From the NCBI RefSeq assembly GCF_019597925.1, contig NZ_CP080442.1, positions 1,654,001 through 1,718,000 of the forward strand: a stretch of DNA of 64,000 nucleotides, written 5' to 3'. How positions within the stretch are numbered: the first letter of the stretch is position 1; every line of letters begins with the position of its first letter. The notes below the pieces were generated by a model. It saw nothing but the letters and a program-made list of their open reading frames with translations, did no database searches and had not been told where the DNA came from. The translations under genes were made by a program, and so were the position numbers. Positions 8,969 to 17,469 of this stretch are shown here, piece by piece. Source of the DNA: [Clostridium] scindens (GTDB taxonomy: Bacteria; Bacillota; Clostridia; Lachnospirales; Lachnospiraceae).

Positions 8969-9739
8969 ATGCTTACGAAATTGATTGTATGCTTTATCGC
9001 AGGGATCGGGGCAGGCCTGGGAACCGGGTTTGCCGGAATGAGCGCGGCGGCGGTGATAAGCCCGATGCTGATTACCTTCTTGCATATCCCCGCCTATGAG
9101 GCTGTGGGAATCGCCCTTTCAAGCGACGTTTTAGCCAGCGCGGTCAGCGCTTATACTTATGGGAAGCATAAGAATCTGGATATCAAAAATGGAATCGTCA
9201 TGATGATTTCCGTGCTGTGCTTCACCCTGGTGGGAAGTTATATATCCAGCCTGATCCCAAGCCACGCTATGGGCGGTTTCTCCGTGTTCATGACGCTGCT
9301 TCTGGGAATCAAGTTCATTGTAAGGCCCGTCATGACGACAAAGGATTCTATGGAGGCTGTCAGCCCGAAGAAGCGGTTCATACAGTCCATACTCTGCGGT
9401 ATGCTGATCGGATTCATCTGCGGATTCGTAGGCGCGGGCGGCGGCATGATGATGCTTCTGATTCTCACCAGCGTGCTAGGATATGAACTGAAGACTGCGG
9501 TAGGGACCAGCGTATTTATCATGACGTTTACGGCATTTACCGGAGCGGTGAGCCACTTTGCCATCGGTGGCGCGCCGGATTGGTGGAGTATGGCTTTCTG
9601 CATCCTGTCTACATTTTTATGGGCAAGGGTGGCCGCCAAATTTGCGAATAAGACGAGCCCGATCATCTTGAACCGTGCGACAGGAGTCGTGCTGTCCGTT
9701 CTTGGCATTTCAATTATTGCGGTGAATTACCTGGCTTAA
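8969..9739 (+). CDS. TauE/SafE family membrane permease
   Basis: A 256-residue integral membrane protein of the TauE/SafE (DUF81) family with about eight hydrophobic segments and the two family repeats, each starting with a Gly-rich loop (GIGAGLGTGFAGMS near residue 12 and GFICGFVGAGGGMMM near residue 150). Family members export sulfite, sulfoacetate or other small organosulfur anions; the substrate here cannot be assigned. The start ATG follows the marR stop by one base, so the two are translationally coupled. Confidence 0.88.
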   Translation: MLTKLIVCFIAGIGAGLGTGFAGMSAAAVISPMLITFLHIPAYEAVGIALSSDVLASAVSAYTYGKHKNLDIKNGIVMMISVLCFTLVGSYISSLIPSHAMGGFSVFMTLLLGIKFIVRPVMTTKDSMEAVSPKKRFIQSILCGMLIGFICGFVGAGGGMMMLLILTSVLGYELKTAVGTSVFIMTFTAFTGAVSHFAIGGAPDWWSMAFCILSTFLWARVAAKFANKTSPIILNRATGVVLSVLGISIIAVNYLA

Positions 9740-9799
9740 AAATGCCTCTTTTGGTCAATAATGTCAGTAAAGACATTGATTGAGGAAAGAGGAAGAATA

Positions 9800-11041
9800 A
9801 TGAAGACATTTGAAGAACTGTATAAGGATGTTCTTAGCAGGAAGATATCCCTTAAAGAGCCGCTCCCCTCGGAATATAACCCGCGGCATCTGGACTGTCT
9901 GCTCCATCCAAAGAATTATGCCCCGGTCATACCTTCTGTCGAGTGCGAGGAATGTGCCTATGAGCGCGCCTGCCAGAGAAGCTGCATCTTTGATGCCATC
10001 GAAGAAGGAGAAGACGGAAAACTGCGGATTAATCCCTCGCTTTGTACAGGCTGCGGCGTGTGCATGGATGCCTGCAAAGAAGAAAAACTGACTGCCAGCA
10101 AGGATGTACTACCTGCCATGAAGGCAGTCCGGGAGGCCAAAGGGCCGGCTTATATGATGGTAGCGCCTGCATTTCTTGGGCAGTTTGATGAGACGGTAAC
10201 GCCAGGAAAGCTGCGCAGCGCGTTCAAGGCCCTTGGATTTACAGGAATGGTAGAGGTGGCGCTTTTTGCGGATATCCTGACCTTGAAAGAAGCCTTAGAG
10301 TTTGACAGCCACGTGAAGGAGAAAGGGGATTACCAGCTGACCAGCTGCTGCTGCCCGGTGTGGATCTCCATGATCCGCAATATCTACCATGAACTGATGC
10401 CCCATGTCCCGGGAGCCGTATCGCCTATGGTAGCATGCGGGCGTATGATCAAGAGGATGCATCCGGATGCGGTGACCATATTTGCAGGGCCGTGCCTGGC
10501 AAAAAAGAAGGAGGCCCGGGAGCCGGATATCGCTGACGCGGTGGATTATGTGCTGACATTCCAGGAAGTGAAGGACATCTTCGAAGCGGCTGATATACAT
10601 CCGGAAGAACTGGAAGATGACCAGAAGGAACACGCTTCCAAGGCCGGGCGGCTTTATGCAAGAACCGGCGGGGTCAGCCGGGCGGTGTCGGAGATGGTGG
10701 AACAGTTAAGACCCGACCGGAGCATAGCCGTTCATGCTGAGCAGGCCAATGGCACCAAGGAATGTATGGCAATGATCAAACGGATCCAGAATAAGGAGAC
10801 GGATGCCAATTTCTTTGAAGGGATGGGCTGTATCGGAGGATGCGTAGGAGGCCCGAAAGCGATCCTTCACAAGGAAGAGGGAACAAAATTTGTAGATGAA
10901 TACGGGCAGGAGGCGCCTTTTAAGACCCCGCTTGAGAATCCTTATGTACGGAAAGTCCTGAAGGAATTAGGGTTTGAGACGGTGGAGGATCTGGTGACAG
11001 ACGATTCTCTTCTGACTAGAGATTTTTCGGCTGCCAGGTAG
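9800..11041 (+). CDS. Divergent [FeFe]-hydrogenase-like protein, probably group B
   Basis: 413 residues. N-terminal Cys clusters (CEECAYERACQRSC and CTGCGVCMDAC) would bind two [4Fe-4S] clusters; the rest matches the hydrogenase catalytic domain. The three H-cluster motifs are present but altered: TSCCCPVW (usual TSCCPxW), GPCLAKKKE (usual MPCxxKxxE) and EGMGCIGGCVGGP (usual ExMACxxGCxxGGG). It could be a catalytic or a sensory hydrogenase; no NADH or partner-subunit genes and no maturases are adjacent. An in-frame ATG at 9761 lacks a binding site; AGAGGAAG precedes ATG 9800. Confidence 0.8.
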   Translation: MKTFEELYKDVLSRKISLKEPLPSEYNPRHLDCLLHPKNYAPVIPSVECEECAYERACQRSCIFDAIEEGEDGKLRINPSLCTGCGVCMDACKEEKLTASKDVLPAMKAVREAKGPAYMMVAPAFLGQFDETVTPGKLRSAFKALGFTGMVEVALFADILTLKEALEFDSHVKEKGDYQLTSCCCPVWISMIRNIYHELMPHVPGAVSPMVACGRMIKRMHPDAVTIFAGPCLAKKKEAREPDIADAVDYVLTFQEVKDIFEAADIHPEELEDDQKEHASKAGRLYARTGGVSRAVSEMVEQLRPDRSIAVHAEQANGTKECMAMIKRIQNKETDANFFEGMGCIGGCVGGPKAILHKEEGTKFVDEYGQEAPFKTPLENPYVRKVLKELGFETVEDLVTDDSLLTRDFSAAR

Positions 11042-11104
11042 GTAAAATGTAAAAGTTGTGGTATGATATAGGGGCACGCATAAGAGAAAGGACAATGAAG
11101 GAAG

Positions 11105-12025
11105 ATGAACCGATACTATCTCGCCCCGCTGGAGGGCATTACCACGCACATTTACAGGCGGGCGTATCACGCCTGCTTCCATCCTATGGATAAATATTTT
11201 ACGCCGTTTCTGGTGCCCCACACAAAGCGGGGATTCAATACAAGGGAATTAAATGATATCCTGCCAGAGAATAATGAAGGGATGAGGCTGGTTCCTCAGA
11301 TTCTGACCAATGATGCCAAAGGGTTCCTGCAGACCGTCGAGAAACTAGAAGATTTTGGATACGAGGAAGTCAATCTAAACCTCGGCTGTCCTTCCAAGAC
11401 GGTAGTATCCAAAAACAGGGGATCCGGATTCCTTGCCATGCCCGATGAACTGGACCGGTTTCTGGATGAAATCTACCGTGGGACTCAAGTCAGGATATCC
11501 ATCAAGACCAGAATCGGGAAGCATAGCCCGGATGAGTTTGGAAGGCTGCTTAAGATCTACAACCAGTACCCGGTAGAAGAATTGATCATCCATCCCCGCC
11601 TGCAGCAGGACTTTTATAAGAATACGCCGAATCTGGAAGTATTTGCGGAGGCGGTGAGAGAAAGCAGGAATCCGCTCTGCTATAACGGAGACATATTTTC
11701 GGTGGCGGATCGGGACAGGATAAAGGAGAGATTCCCGGATGTAAAGACCTACATGATGGGACGAGGAATCCTTGTGAATCCCGGCCTGGCAGGAGAACTG
11801 GCGGGCGAAGAGCCGGCGGATTGGAAACGGATTCGAAGGTTCCATGACCAGATCTATGAAGATTACCAAAGGATCAGCATGGGAGATAAGAACGTGCTGT
11901 TCAAGATGAAGGAACTCTGGTGCTATCTGGGGCATCATTTTCCAGGCTGCGAAAAGCAGCTTAAGAAGATTCGGAAGGCGGAGCGGCTGGACCGTTATGA
12001 AGCCGCGGTGGCGGAAATCCTGTAA
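11105..12025 (+). CDS. tRNA-dihydrouridine synthase family protein
   Basis: A 306-residue FMN-dependent TIM-barrel enzyme that reduces uridine to dihydrouridine in tRNA D loops. Family blocks: YYLAPLEGIT, PQILTNDAKGF, EVNLNLGCPSKTV (with the catalytic Cys in GCP), SIKTRIG, ELIIHPRLQQDFY, CYNGDIF and MMGRGILVNPGL. Substrate position cannot be decided from sequence. The gene appears monocistronic, ahead of the TPP-controlled thi operon. Confidence 0.92.
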   Translation: MNRYYLAPLEGITTHIYRRAYHACFHPMDKYFTPFLVPHTKRGFNTRELNDILPENNEGMRLVPQILTNDAKGFLQTVEKLEDFGYEEVNLNLGCPSKTVVSKNRGSGFLAMPDELDRFLDEIYRGTQVRISIKTRIGKHSPDEFGRLLKIYNQYPVEELIIHPRLQQDFYKNTPNLEVFAEAVRESRNPLCYNGDIFSVADRDRIKERFPDVKTYMMGRGILVNPGLAGELAGEEPADWKRIRRFHDQIYEDYQRISMGDKNVLFKMKELWCYLGHHFPGCEKQLKKIRKAERLDRYEAAVAEIL

Positions 12026-12083
12026 GAGGCTGCCGCTGCATCTTGACAAATCGTGAAGGATACGGTATATTTAATAGCGTAAA

Positions 12084-12172
12084 TTGAACAGGGGAGCCTA
12101 TGGATAGGCTGAGAGGAAGTTGCGAACTTCGACCCATATACCTGATTTGGATAATGCCAACGTAGGGACGGA
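12084..12172 (+). promoter_or_regulatory. TPP riboswitch of the thi operon
   Basis: The THI-box core is clear: GGGGAGCC, GGCTGAGAGG, GACCCATATACCTGAT, TGGATAATGCCAACGTAGGGA. A terminator begins 14 bases later, so thiamine pyrophosphate binding should end transcription before thiS. Confidence 0.95.
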
Positions 12173-12185
12173 TGTGAATTGATTG

Positions 12186-12216
12186 CGGAAGATGCCCTGG
12201 CATTTTCCGTTTTTTT
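12186..12216 (+). terminator. TPP riboswitch terminator
   Basis: CGGAA-G-ATGCC (12186-12196) pairs with GGCAT-T-TTCCG (12199-12209), loop CT, followed by seven T residues. Confidence 0.88.
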
Positions 12217-12290
12217 CGTATCATGGGAAGTTCTGCTTCTTTGTTCATTTGCAAAGAAAATGATATAGCAATACCAATGTGAGTGAACGA

Positions 12291-12345
12291 GAGTTCATGA
12301 AGGGGTACACCACCGCGGGTGTATTTCTTTCATGAACTCTTTTTT
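12291..12345 (+). terminator. Second leader terminator before thiS
   Basis: A perfect 11-bp stem GAGTTCATGAA (12291-12301) / TTCATGAACTC (12329-12339) capped by an inner ACACC/GGTGT stem over ACCGCG and followed by TTTTTT. It lies between the TPP riboswitch terminator and thiS, so transcripts must pass two terminators. Upstream small stems (GAAG/CTTC near 12230, TCTTTG/CAAAGA at 12238-12257) suggest a separate leader domain. I do not recognise the family; see findings. Confidence 0.8.
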
Positions 12346-12401
12346 GCTGTAATGGAGAGAACTGTTGCGCAAAGACATGAACTTTGGAAGGAGGGCAGAT
12401 G

Positions 12402-12599
12402 ATGGTAAGAATAAACGGAACCGAAAGAGAATACAAGCCCGGCATGTCGGTCTTACAGCTGCTGGAAGAGACAGGATATTCCATCTCGCGCGTGGCGGTA
12501 GAAAAGAACGGGGCAATCGTGCCAAAGGGCAGGCTGGCGGAGACGCTCCTTGAGGATGAAGACAGCCTGGAAGTCGTAAGTTTTGTAGGAGGGGGCTAG
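12402..12599 (+). CDS. thiS: Sulfur carrier protein ThiS
   Basis: A 65-residue ubiquitin-fold protein ending in the required Gly-Gly tail (FVGGG; one Gly more than usual). Adenylated by ThiF and thiocarboxylated, it donates sulfur for the thiazole of thiamine. AAGGAGGG at 12388-12395 supports ATG 12402 rather than TTG 12384 or ATG 12399. First gene of the TPP-controlled operon. Confidence 0.93.
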   Translation: MVRINGTEREYKPGMSVLQLLEETGYSISRVAVEKNGAIVPKGRLAETLLEDEDSLEVVSFVGGG

Positions 12600-12602
12600 G
12601 AG

Positions 12603-13259
12603 ATGGAGGAAAAAAGACTGACCAAAGAAGAGATCAGGCAGGCGCTGATCGAGCGCCATACGCTGCCGGTCCAGGAAAGGCTGGAGCGTGCCAGGGTGGC
12701 AATTGCAGGCCTTGGAGGCCTGGGGTCGAATGTGGCGTTTTTCCTTGCTAGAATCGGGGTCGGACATCTCCACCTGATTGATTTCGACCGGGTGGACATC
12801 ACCAACCTGAATCGGCAGCAATACTTTATGCGGCATATCGGCATGTATAAGACGGATGCGCTGAGAGAGGAACTAGAGCAGATCAATCCGTATCTGGAGA
12901 TCGTGACAGACCGCGTCAAGGTATCCCAGGAGAATCTTGCCTCCTTATTTGCCGAAGACGGGATTGTCTGCGAGGCCTTTGACGACCCGGAGGCGAAAGC
13001 CATGCTGGTTAATGGAATCCTGGAGCATTATCCGGGGAAACTGCTGGTGGCGGCTTCCGGGATGGCAGGATATGGGGCCAGCAATGAGATCCATACCAGA
13101 AAGGTGGGAAACTGCTTTTACCTGTGCGGGGACGAGGCCTCGGAAGCAGGCAGAGATCGGGGGCTTATGGCTCCGCGGGTGGCTATCTGCGCGGCCCATG
13201 AGGCTAACCTGATCACAGAATATATTATCAATCAAGAAATTTTCAATGAAGAAGCTTAG
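12603..13259 (+). CDS. thiF: ThiS adenylyltransferase ThiF
   Basis: A 218-residue E1-like enzyme. The nucleotide-binding GLGGLGSNVA loop, LIDFDRVDITNLNRQQY and the GMYKTDAL segment match ThiF/MoeB. The zinc-binding CxxC pairs of MoeB are not visible, as in the short clostridial ThiF form. It adenylates the ThiS C-terminus. Start is 3 bases after thiS; the two are co-translated. Confidence 0.92.
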   Translation: MEEKRLTKEEIRQALIERHTLPVQERLERARVAIAGLGGLGSNVAFFLARIGVGHLHLIDFDRVDITNLNRQQYFMRHIGMYKTDALREELEQINPYLEIVTDRVKVSQENLASLFAEDGIVCEAFDDPEAKAMLVNGILEHYPGKLLVAASGMAGYGASNEIHTRKVGNCFYLCGDEASEAGRDRGLMAPRVAICAAHEANLITEYIINQEIFNEEA

Positions 13260-13274
13260 TAGGAGGAGACAGAC

Positions 13275-14054
13275 ATGGAACATATGGCAAACGATGCATT
13301 TGTCCTTGGAGGACATACATTTGAATCAAGGTTTATCTTAGGCTCCGGGAAGTATTCCCTGGAACTGATCCAGGCGGCAGTCGAAAAAGCGGGCGCGCAG
13401 ATTATCACGCTGGCCCTTCGCCGCGCCAATGAAGGGGGGATGGCAAACATCCTGGACTATATTCCAAAAGGAGTGACGCTTCTGCCTAATACTTCGGGGG
13501 CAAGGAATGCCGAGGAGGCGGTGCGCATTGCCCGCCTGTCCAGAGAATTAGGCTGCGGCGACTTCGTGAAGGTGGAGGTGATCCATGATTCCAAATACCT
13601 GCTGCCGGATAACTATGAGACTATAAAGGCTACCGAGATTCTGGCAAAAGAAGGGTTCGTAGTAATGCCTTACATGTACCCGGACCTAAACGCCGCCAGG
13701 GACATGGCAAACGCAGGGGCTGCCTGCATTATGCCGCTTGGCGCGCCGATTGGCTCCAACAAAGGAATCTGCACGAAAGAATTCATTCAGATACTGATCG
13801 ATGAGATCGACCTGCCCATCATCGTGGACGCCGGAATCGGCAGGCCCTCCCAGGCCTGCGAGGCGATGGAGATGGGGGCGGCTGCCGTGATGGCGAACAC
13901 GGCGATTGCCACGGCTGGGGATATACCGGCTATGGCGGAAGCATTCAAGAAAGCAATTGAGGCCGGAAGGACGGCATATCTGTCAGGCATGGGAAGAGTT
14001 ATGGATAAAGGCGCCAGTGCATCTTCCCCATTGACCGGATTCTTGCAGGATTAG
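13275..14054 (+). CDS. thiG: Thiazole synthase ThiG
   Basis: A 259-residue TIM barrel that forms the thiazole phosphate from 1-deoxyxylulose 5-phosphate, dehydroglycine and ThiS thiocarboxylate. The motif FESRFILGSGKY, the Schiff-base Lys in DFVKVEVI, MPLGAPIGSNKGI and VDAGIGRPSQACEAMEMG are all present. AGGAGGAGA lies upstream. Complete and ordinary. Confidence 0.96.
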   Translation: MEHMANDAFVLGGHTFESRFILGSGKYSLELIQAAVEKAGAQIITLALRRANEGGMANILDYIPKGVTLLPNTSGARNAEEAVRIARLSRELGCGDFVKVEVIHDSKYLLPDNYETIKATEILAKEGFVVMPYMYPDLNAARDMANAGAACIMPLGAPIGSNKGICTKEFIQILIDEIDLPIIVDAGIGRPSQACEAMEMGAAAVMANTAIATAGDIPAMAEAFKKAIEAGRTAYLSGMGRVMDKGASASSPLTGFLQD

Positions 14055-14063
14055 GAGGCAGTT

Positions 14064-15281
14064 ATGAGTACAGACAATCATGTGAACGAAAGTATTTTAA
14101 ACAGCGATATCAAGGAATGGCAGAAAAAGAACCGTATCGACCACATGGCCTATCTGCCGGGGATGGAAGTCCTGGAATCAGAGGTGCAGGCACAGGTGAT
14201 CGAATCGATGAATGCCTATGATTATACAGGATATACGGAAAAGGACGTACGCCGGGCGTTGGAGCATGACAATCGTACGCCGGAGGATTTTGCGGCGCTT
14301 CTGTCCCCTGCGGCGCTGCCGCTTTTGGAGGAGATGGCGCAGCGTGCCAGAATCGAGACCAGAAAGCATTTTGGCAATGGCGTCTATATGTTCACGCCCA
14401 TCTATATAGCCAATTACTGTGAGAACTTCTGCATATACTGCGGATTTAACTGCCACAACAAGATTAACCGGGCACAGTTGAACGAGGAGGAGATCGACAA
14501 GGAAATGCGGGAGATTGCCAAGACGGGCCTGCAGGAAATTCTCATTCTTACCGGCGAGAGCAGGAGCAAGTCTACCGTGGAATATATCGGCGAGGCCTGC
14601 CGGATTGCCCGTAAATATTTCAAGGTCATCGGGCTTGAAGTGTATCCGATGAATTCGGATGAATATGCCTATCTGCACGAATGCGGCGCGGACTATGTCA
14701 CCGTGTTCCAGGAAACCTATAATTCGGAAAAGTACGAGACGCTTCATCTGGCCGGACATAAGCGGATATTCCCTTACCGCCTGAACGCCCAGGAGAGGGC
14801 GCTCAAAGGCGGCATGCGGGGCGTGGGATTTGCGGCTCTTTTAGGGCTGGATGACTTCCGAAAAGACGCATATGCCACCGGAATGCACGCCTACCTGCTG
14901 CAGCGGAAATATCCACATGCCGAGATCGCATTTTCCTGTCCCCGTCTGCGCCCGATTATCAATAATGATAAGATTAACCCTATGGATGTGCACGAGCCCC
15001 AACTCTTGCAGGTGGTGACGGCGTACCGCCTGTTCATGCCGTTTGCAAGCATTACCGTCTCCACCAGGGAATGCGCCCGCGTCAGGGACAGCCTGGTAAA
15101 TATTGCTGCCACGAAGATCTCCGCTGGCGTAAGCACCGGAATCGGGGAACATGTGGAAGATCTTGAGACGAAAGGGGACGACCAGTTCGAGATCTCCGAC
15201 GGACGTTCTGTGAAAGAGGTGTATGAAGATCTGCTGCATCTGAATCTCCAGCCGGTGATGAATGACTATGTCTATGTGTAG
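14064..15281 (+). CDS. thiH: Tyrosine lyase ThiH (radical SAM)
   Basis: 405 residues. The radical SAM cluster motif CENFCIYC (CxxxCxxC) binds the [4Fe-4S] cluster; C-terminal BATS-type region is present. ThiH cleaves tyrosine to dehydroglycine and p-cresol, the oxygen-independent alternative to ThiO, which fits an anaerobe. Ribosome binding site GGAGG at 14053-14057. It overlaps the next gene by 20 bases. Confidence 0.95.
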   Translation: MSTDNHVNESILNSDIKEWQKKNRIDHMAYLPGMEVLESEVQAQVIESMNAYDYTGYTEKDVRRALEHDNRTPEDFAALLSPAALPLLEEMAQRARIETRKHFGNGVYMFTPIYIANYCENFCIYCGFNCHNKINRAQLNEEEIDKEMREIAKTGLQEILILTGESRSKSTVEYIGEACRIARKYFKVIGLEVYPMNSDEYAYLHECGADYVTVFQETYNSEKYETLHLAGHKRIFPYRLNAQERALKGGMRGVGFAALLGLDDFRKDAYATGMHAYLLQRKYPHAEIAFSCPRLRPIINNDKINPMDVHEPQLLQVVTAYRLFMPFASITVSTRECARVRDSLVNIAATKISAGVSTGIGEHVEDLETKGDDQFEISDGRSVKEVYEDLLHLNLQPVMNDYVYV

Positions 15282-15900
15282 AACTGGGCCTGAGGAGGGA
15301 CGAAAGGATAGGGGGATTCTCAGTAATAGCCAGGACTTTTATAGCCGGGTGATCGCCGTGACGAACCGGCATCTGTGCGCCAGGCCATATCTGGAACAAA
15401 TAGAAAGAATCTGCCGGAGACAGCCGGGGGCAGTTATCGTACGGGAAAAGGATATGGGGCCTGAAGATTACGAACTACTGTATCGCCAGGTCCGGGAAAT
15501 CTGTCAAGCCTATGGCGTGGCGTGTATTGCCCATACCTATGCGAAGGCAGCGCTGCATGCAGGAAGCCGGGCGATTCACGTTCCTTTGCATTTGCTCAAA
15601 GAAACGCCTAAGATCCGGGGACAGTTTGATATAATCGGAGTCTCCATCCATGGGAAGGAGGAGGCGCTTCTGGCGGAAAGATTGGGTGCCTCCTATCTGA
15701 CGGCCGGACATATCTTTGCGACAGACTGCAAGAAAGGCCTGACTCCAAGAGGCGTGGAATTCCTTGAGAATGTCTGCGAGGCAGTCTGCCTTCCCGTATA
15801 TGCCATCGGGGGGATGAAAGGGGAAATTGCCTGCGTGGAGGAGATGATGACCCATGGCGCCCGGGGAATCTGCGTGATGTCGGAATGCATGGGGTGGTAA
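15262..15900 (+). CDS. tenI: TenI-like thiazole tautomerase (ThiE homologue)
   Basis: Up to 212 residues of the ThiE/TenI fold. The block GHIFATDCKKGLTPRG followed by PVYAIGGM resembles Bacillus TenI (TDCKKG), whereas ThiE normally has GPIFPT.TK and an N-D-R pyrophosphate motif, here replaced by AHTYAKAAL. TenI aromatises the ThiG product to the carboxythiazole phosphate, which suits the end of a thiSFGH operon. The start is uncertain: ATG 15262 inside thiH has a weak site, while GGAGGG at 15294-15299 suggests a later non-ATG start. ThiE activity remains possible. Confidence 0.75.
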   Translation: MTMSMCRTGPEEGRKDRGILSNSQDFYSRVIAVTNRHLCARPYLEQIERICRRQPGAVIVREKDMGPEDYELLYRQVREICQAYGVACIAHTYAKAALHAGSRAIHVPLHLLKETPKIRGQFDIIGVSIHGKEEALLAERLGASYLTAGHIFATDCKKGLTPRGVEFLENVCEAVCLPVYAIGGMKGEIACVEEMMTHGARGICVMSECMGW

Positions 15901-15985
15901 AAGCGGGTTTGGACTTTACTTTTTTCTCTGTATGCAATATAATAGAAAAAAATTCCATATACAGGAATTTTAAGGAGGAGTCCTT

Positions 15986-16540
15986 TTGGAGAGATTAAAT
16001 CAAATCATAGCCGAGAATCTGAAAGAGATACGGAAAGGAAAAGGATTGAGCCTGGAGCAGGCATCTGCTCTTACGTCGATCAGCAAGAGCATGCTCAGCC
16101 AGCTGGAGCGGGGGGAAGTAAACCCTACCATTTCTACCGTGTATAAACTTTCACTGGGCTTAAAAGTTCCGGTGACCGCGTTTACGCTGGATAAGCCCAA
16201 GCCGTTTTCCAAGACCGGCAAGTCCGAGGTCGTGCCGTTAAGCGGCGATGACGGAAGATACAGGCTCTATCCCATCTTCAACTTCCGGGACGGACAGGAC
16301 TTTGAGATATTCGATCTGGAATTTGACGAAGGAGGGATGATGCCCGGGAACCGGCAGATGAACGGAACCAGGGAATTCATCACCGTATACTCGGGACAGC
16401 TTACCTTAAGCTTCCAGGATCGGGAATATGTATTGGAAGCCGGGGAGGCAGCCTCCTATAACGCTTTCGACGATTATATCTATAAGAACACAGGAACCGG
16501 GATGGTGACTGCCAGCATCGTAGTCCATTACCCGAATTAG
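15986..16540 (+). CDS. XRE-type regulator with C-terminal cupin domain
   Basis: 184 residues: an N-terminal helix-turn-helix (GLSLEQASALTSISKSMLSQ with SQLERGEVNPTISTVYKLSL) and a cupin barrel from about residue 100 to the end (VYSGQLTLSF, LEAGEAASYNA). Such regulators control amino acid or polyamine genes; the ligand is unknown. Start is TTG 15986, set by AAGGAGGAG at 15972-15980. It is followed 16 bases later by the tRNA deacylase gene. Confidence 0.87.
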   Translation: MERLNQIIAENLKEIRKGKGLSLEQASALTSISKSMLSQLERGEVNPTISTVYKLSLGLKVPVTAFTLDKPKPFSKTGKSEVVPLSGDDGRYRLYPIFNFRDGQDFEIFDLEFDEGGMMPGNRQMNGTREFITVYSGQLTLSFQDREYVLEAGEAASYNAFDDYIYKNTGTGMVTASIVVHYPN

Positions 16541-16556
16541 AAAGGAGCATTGCAGC

Positions 16557-17048
16557 ATGGAGAATCAAAAGCAGCGCGTATATGACGCATTGGACAAGTT
16601 GAAAATCAAGTATGAGGTGGTAGAGCACGAGCCGGTGCACACCATGGAAGACATGGACAGGCTTGGCCTGCCGGAAAAGGGAACCCTATGTAAGAATCTG
16701 TTCTTAAGAGATTCCAAGGGAAAGAGGCATTTCCTGGTGACTTGCGAGGAAAGCAAGAAGGTAGATTTAAAATCACTGGGAAGGCAGCTGGGAGGAGGGA
16801 ATCTTAGCTTCGCTTCAGAAGACCGCCTGGAAAAATATCTGGGCCTTAAGCAGGGCAGCGTGTCTCCCTTCGGCCTCATGAACGATACCGACCATGCAGT
16901 AGAGTTCTTTATCGACAAAGACTTAAGCAGATGCAAGAGTCTGGGTATCCATCCGCTGGAAAATACGGCCACGGTATTTTTGTCCTTTAAGGATCTGGAT
17001 AAGTTTTTGTGGGATCTGGATGTAGATGTGGTGAAGATTAAGTTGTGA
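16557..17048 (+). CDS. YbaK/ProX-type aminoacyl-tRNA deacylase
   Basis: 163 residues of the YbaK/PrdX/ProX editing fold, which hydrolyses mischarged tRNA in trans (for example Ala-tRNA-Pro). Seen: EHEPVHTMEDMD, the conserved Lys in CKNLFLRD, FLVTCEESKKVDLK, SVSPFGLMND and HPLENTATVFLSFKDLDKFL. Substrate specificity cannot be told. The structured element A begins 18 bases after its stop codon. Confidence 0.87.
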   Translation: MENQKQRVYDALDKLKIKYEVVEHEPVHTMEDMDRLGLPEKGTLCKNLFLRDSKGKRHFLVTCEESKKVDLKSLGRQLGGGNLSFASEDRLEKYLGLKQGSVSPFGLMNDTDHAVEFFIDKDLSRCKSLGIHPLENTATVFLSFKDLDKFLWDLDVDVVKIKL

Positions 17049-17066
17049 TTTTGGGGAAGTAGTGAC

Positions 17067-17317
17067 GGCTTGGAGGCGGGCAGGAGGGATTCTTCCGACG
17101 CTTCTGTGGCTGCGACTCATGCACTGAGATGTAAGCCTGCGAAGGAGTCGCCGAAAGCGGCTCCTCTTTCGCGGGCTAACATCTCAGGCATGGATTCTGC
17201 GCCCCATTCGCTTCCCTCCAGAATCTCTCCTGCCCGCCTTCAAGCCGCCCGGTACTTCGCTGGCAATCCCGCGAGGTGCAGGCGGTTCGGTACACCTTCT
17301 GCAGGGACGGAAGGTGT
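17067..17317 (+). ncRNA. Conserved structured RNA-like element, copy A
   Basis: Begins 18 bases after the upstream stop. Outer arm 17067-17093 pairs with 17220-17246 over 27 bp, with two G-U wobbles that exist only in plus-strand RNA. A CATGC/GCATG step and a 20-bp inner stem (17124-17143 with 17168-17187; one mismatch, one U-G) lead to GGAGTCGC-CGAAA-GCGGCTCC. Two more hairpins follow: 17252-17260/17271-17279 and 17292-17299/17310-17317. Copy B shares the layout, loop sequences and compensatory pair changes. No known family recognised; a dispersed intergenic repeat is the alternative. Confidence 0.6.
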
Positions 17318-17401
17318 AAGAGATCAGATGGGCAGGGATGCGGATTCTAAAATAGTACAAATACTTCAAAGAAGATTCAAGAAAATATCATCTTTAATAC
17401 G

Positions 17402-17426
17402 AAAAAGGCCCTTGAAGGGCCTTTTT
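17402..17426. terminator. Bidirectional terminator between elements A and B
   Basis: AAAAAGGCCCTT (17402-17413) is the exact complement of AAGGGCCTTTTT (17415-17426). It works on both strands and ends convergent transcripts from the tRNA deacylase gene plus element A and from thiT plus element B. Confidence 0.88.
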
Positions 17427-17469
17427 ATTTGCCAATACAATGAAATCATTCTGCTAAACTCTATACAAC

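Noticed and set aside
12291..12345. T-box riboswitch before thiS
   Set aside because: ACCGCG is present but the UGGN part of the bulge and a specifier stem are missing, and only about 75 bases are available upstream of the terminator.
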